Part shown: positions 63,005 through 64,000 of the stretch, piece by piece
Layout of the letters: each line of letters starts with the position of its first letter
How positions within the stretch are numbered: position 1 is the stretch's first letter
NCBI GenBank assembly: GCA_947475525.1
Contig: CANJMI010000004.1
Coordinates: 186,001 to 250,000, forward strand
Source of the DNA: Polyangiaceae bacterium
GTDB taxonomy: Bacteria > Myxococcota_A > Polyangia > Polyangiales > Polyangiaceae
DNA length: 64,000 nucleotides
Direction: 5' to 3'
Notes under the pieces: generated by a model
Told to the model about the DNA's origin: nothing
Databases searched by the model: none
The model's input: only the letters and a program-made list of their open reading frames with translations
Made by a program: the position numbers and the translations under genes

Positions 63005-63622
63005 TCAGCGCGAAATCACGCGTATCAACGCGTCGACGAGCGCCGACATAAACCGGGCGTCGGACACGACGGGCGCGCCAAGCACGTGGCCGTGGACCGC
63101 ACCCTCGACCATCGAAAAGAGGACGAACGCAACGGCGCGCCTGTCACCCTCGAAGCCCCGACGCTGGAGCATCACCGCGATGCACTCGCAGAGAGCGTGC
63201 TCCGCAAGCGAGGTCGACGCGTCGAGCTCAGGATCGGCGTGGCGACGTTCGGTCAACACCGCGTGCAGCTTGGGGTCCTCGCGATGCGCTCCCATCACGA
63301 GTTCCACCAAAGCGCGCGTCTGCTGCTCGAGCTTGCGTGCCGGACTTCGGGTGCGGCCCGGCTCCACGTCGAGCACCGCGAGGACCTCGGCGGCGACCCG
63401 TTGATTTCGGGTCCGTGCAAGCTCGTGCAAGAGCGCATCCTTGTCGACGAAGTATTGGTAGAAGCTGCCCGTCGCGACGCCGGCTCGCAACGCTATCGAC
63501 TTGGTCGTCGCCGCCGCGTAGCCGTTCTCGGAAAACTCCGCTTCCCCCGCGGCGAGCAAGGCCTCGCGCGTTCGCTTGCTGCGAGCTTGCGCGGGCTCTC
63601 GAACACGGGTCGTCACTGCCAC
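63005..63622 (-). CDS. TetR/AcrR-family transcriptional regulator
   Basis: A 205-residue repressor. HTH at about residues 16-65: RTREALLAAGEAEFSENGYA, TTKSIALRAGVATGSFYQYF, VDKDALLHEL. The rest is a helical ligand domain. GTG start. A perfect 20-bp palindrome lies 22 bp upstream, so it likely represses itself and the downstream DUF962 gene. Ligand possibly a fatty acid or related lipid, inferred from the DUF962 neighbour. Confidence 0.93.
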   Translation of the reverse strand: MAVTTRVREPAQARSKRTREALLAAGEAEFSENGYAAATTKSIALRAGVATGSFYQYFVDKDALLHELARTRNQRVAAEVLAVLDVEPGRTRSPARKLEQQTRALVELVMGAHREDPKLHAVLTERRHADPELDASTSLAEHALCECIAVMLQRRGFEGDRRAVAFVLFSMVEGAVHGHVLGAPVVSDARFMSALVDALIRVISR

Positions 63623-63644
63623 ACGAGAGAGGCTAGTTAGTACC

Positions 63645-63664
63645 TGAACTTGACGTCAAGTTCA
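63645..63664. promoter_or_regulatory. TetR operator: perfect 20-bp palindrome
   Basis: TGAACTTGACGTCAAGTTCA is a complete inverted repeat centred 32 bp upstream of the TetR start codon. On the minus strand it contains TTGACG, a -35-like hexamer, with TAGCCT 18 bp after it as a possible -10. A bound TetR dimer would block the promoter. Confidence 0.8.
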
Positions 63665-63696
63665 TCTTATCGAGAGGCGCGCGGCTGGCCCGAAGC

Positions 63697-64000
63697 TCAC
63701 GACGCGCGGCGCGACGGCCAGCTCGGCCAAAGCTCAGGCAAACCACGGCGTTCCCGGCGCGCGAACTCCCACGCGACGACGCGCTCGGATGCGGTGACGA
63801 CTCCAAAAGCGAGCAGGAGCCCGGCAACGACGTCGATTAGATAGTGCCAACGTAGAAACATCGTCGCGATGACGGTGTTCATCGTGATGAATGCGACCAA
63901 CATCCAGGCCCGGCCGACGTCGCGCCGATAGCGGAAGCCGAGCAGCGTGAATGACGTCGGGATCGCCGTGTGCAGCGAGGGGAAGATGTCTTTCTTTGCG
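63697..64000 (-). CDS. PAP2-superfamily phosphatase (5' end beyond window)
   Basis: The visible 101 codons are the C-terminal part of a membrane phosphatase of the PAP2 type. KDIFPSLHTAIPTSF corresponds to the PSxH motif and TMFLRWHYLIDVVAGLLL to the third motif with the catalytic His, followed by a basic tail. It would dephosphorylate a lipid phosphate (phosphatidate, undecaprenyl-PP or inositol phospholipid). The start codon lies outside the window. Confidence 0.85.
   Translation of the reverse strand, partial: AKKDIFPSLHTAIPTSFTLLGFRYRRDVGRAWMLVAFITMNTVIATMFLRWHYLIDVVAGLLLAFGVVTASERVVAWEFARRERRGLPELWPSWPSRRAS

Noticed and set aside
1-64000. tRNA, rRNA, riboswitches, insertion sequences, prophage or defence genes
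   Set aside because: Reading the intergenic regions showed no cloverleaf, rRNA-like or known riboswitch core sequence, and no transposase, integrase or defence-type protein was recognised. A covariance-model scan would be needed to exclude small RNAs fully.

Overview
This is a high-GC, gene-dense bacterial window with about 50 coding regions, two of them cut by the window edges. It most likely comes from a Myxococcota (Polyangiales-like) genome. The grounds are the many predicted lipoproteins with Ser/Thr/Gly/Ala-rich linkers just after the lipobox, RCC1-repeat and MopE-like secreted proteins, a Ser/Thr kinase with a DWG motif, an FHA-GGDEF protein, a bacterial PFK-2/FBPase-2 and a giant metzincin lipoprotein. 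That placement is inference; there is no rRNA or other marker gene. I saw no tRNA, rRNA, CRISPR array, insertion sequence or prophage. The window reads as ordinary chromosome with an unusually large envelope and secretome component.

Layout. 1-9 kb: an RCC1/Cys-rich lipoprotein running off the left edge, a membrane-anchored Ser/Thr kinase, an M28 peptidase, a PNGase F-like lipoprotein and an MBOAT acyltransferase. 8.7-14.2 kb: an SGNH hydrolase divergent from the MBOAT gene and followed by a winged-helix protein, an outer-membrane protein, gshB, pgsA and a lipoprotein. 14.2-21 kb: a GlpT-like transporter overlapping a five-heme cytochrome lipoprotein, then a GntR-regulated, translationally coupled GMC oxidoreductase operon. 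21-31.4 kb: a VWA protein, a pcnB-transglutaminase pair, a solitary flagellin with a strong terminator, a carbonic-anhydrase-like lipoprotein that has lost zinc ligands, a DAO oxidase and a fused CoA-aryl monooxygenase/OYE enzyme. 31-43 kb: a dicarboxylate-type transporter with ctaA, an alpha/beta hydrolase, a PI-PLC, a PPP phosphatase, a repeat-bearing outer-membrane protein and a 1436-residue metalloprotease. 43-54 kb: PutA, Cys-rich lipoproteins and the run gpmA, 1140-aa membrane protein, FHA-GGDEF. 54-64 kb: msrA, a CDF transporter, a histone-H1-like peptide, YicC, a glycosyltransferase with PFK-2/FBPase-2, a TetR-DUF962 pair with a perfect operator palindrome, and a PAP2 phosphatase cut by the right edge.

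Regulation visible in the DNA. At least a dozen genes carry a TAnnnT hexamer ending only 6-9 nt before the start codon, and most of these lack a Shine-Dalgarno sequence. This suggests widespread leaderless transcription. A consensus FadR-subfamily operator sits just before the GntR gene, and a perfect 20-bp palindrome sits just before the TetR gene.

Functional themes: surface lipoproteins and extracellular hydrolases (M28, PNGase F-like, metzincin, PI-PLC, SGNH/MBOAT), redox enzymes (GMC, DAO, PutA, multiheme cytochrome, MsrA, GshB) and glycolytic control (GpmA, PFK-2/FBPase-2). No single classical system such as a defence island or biosynthetic cluster is present.
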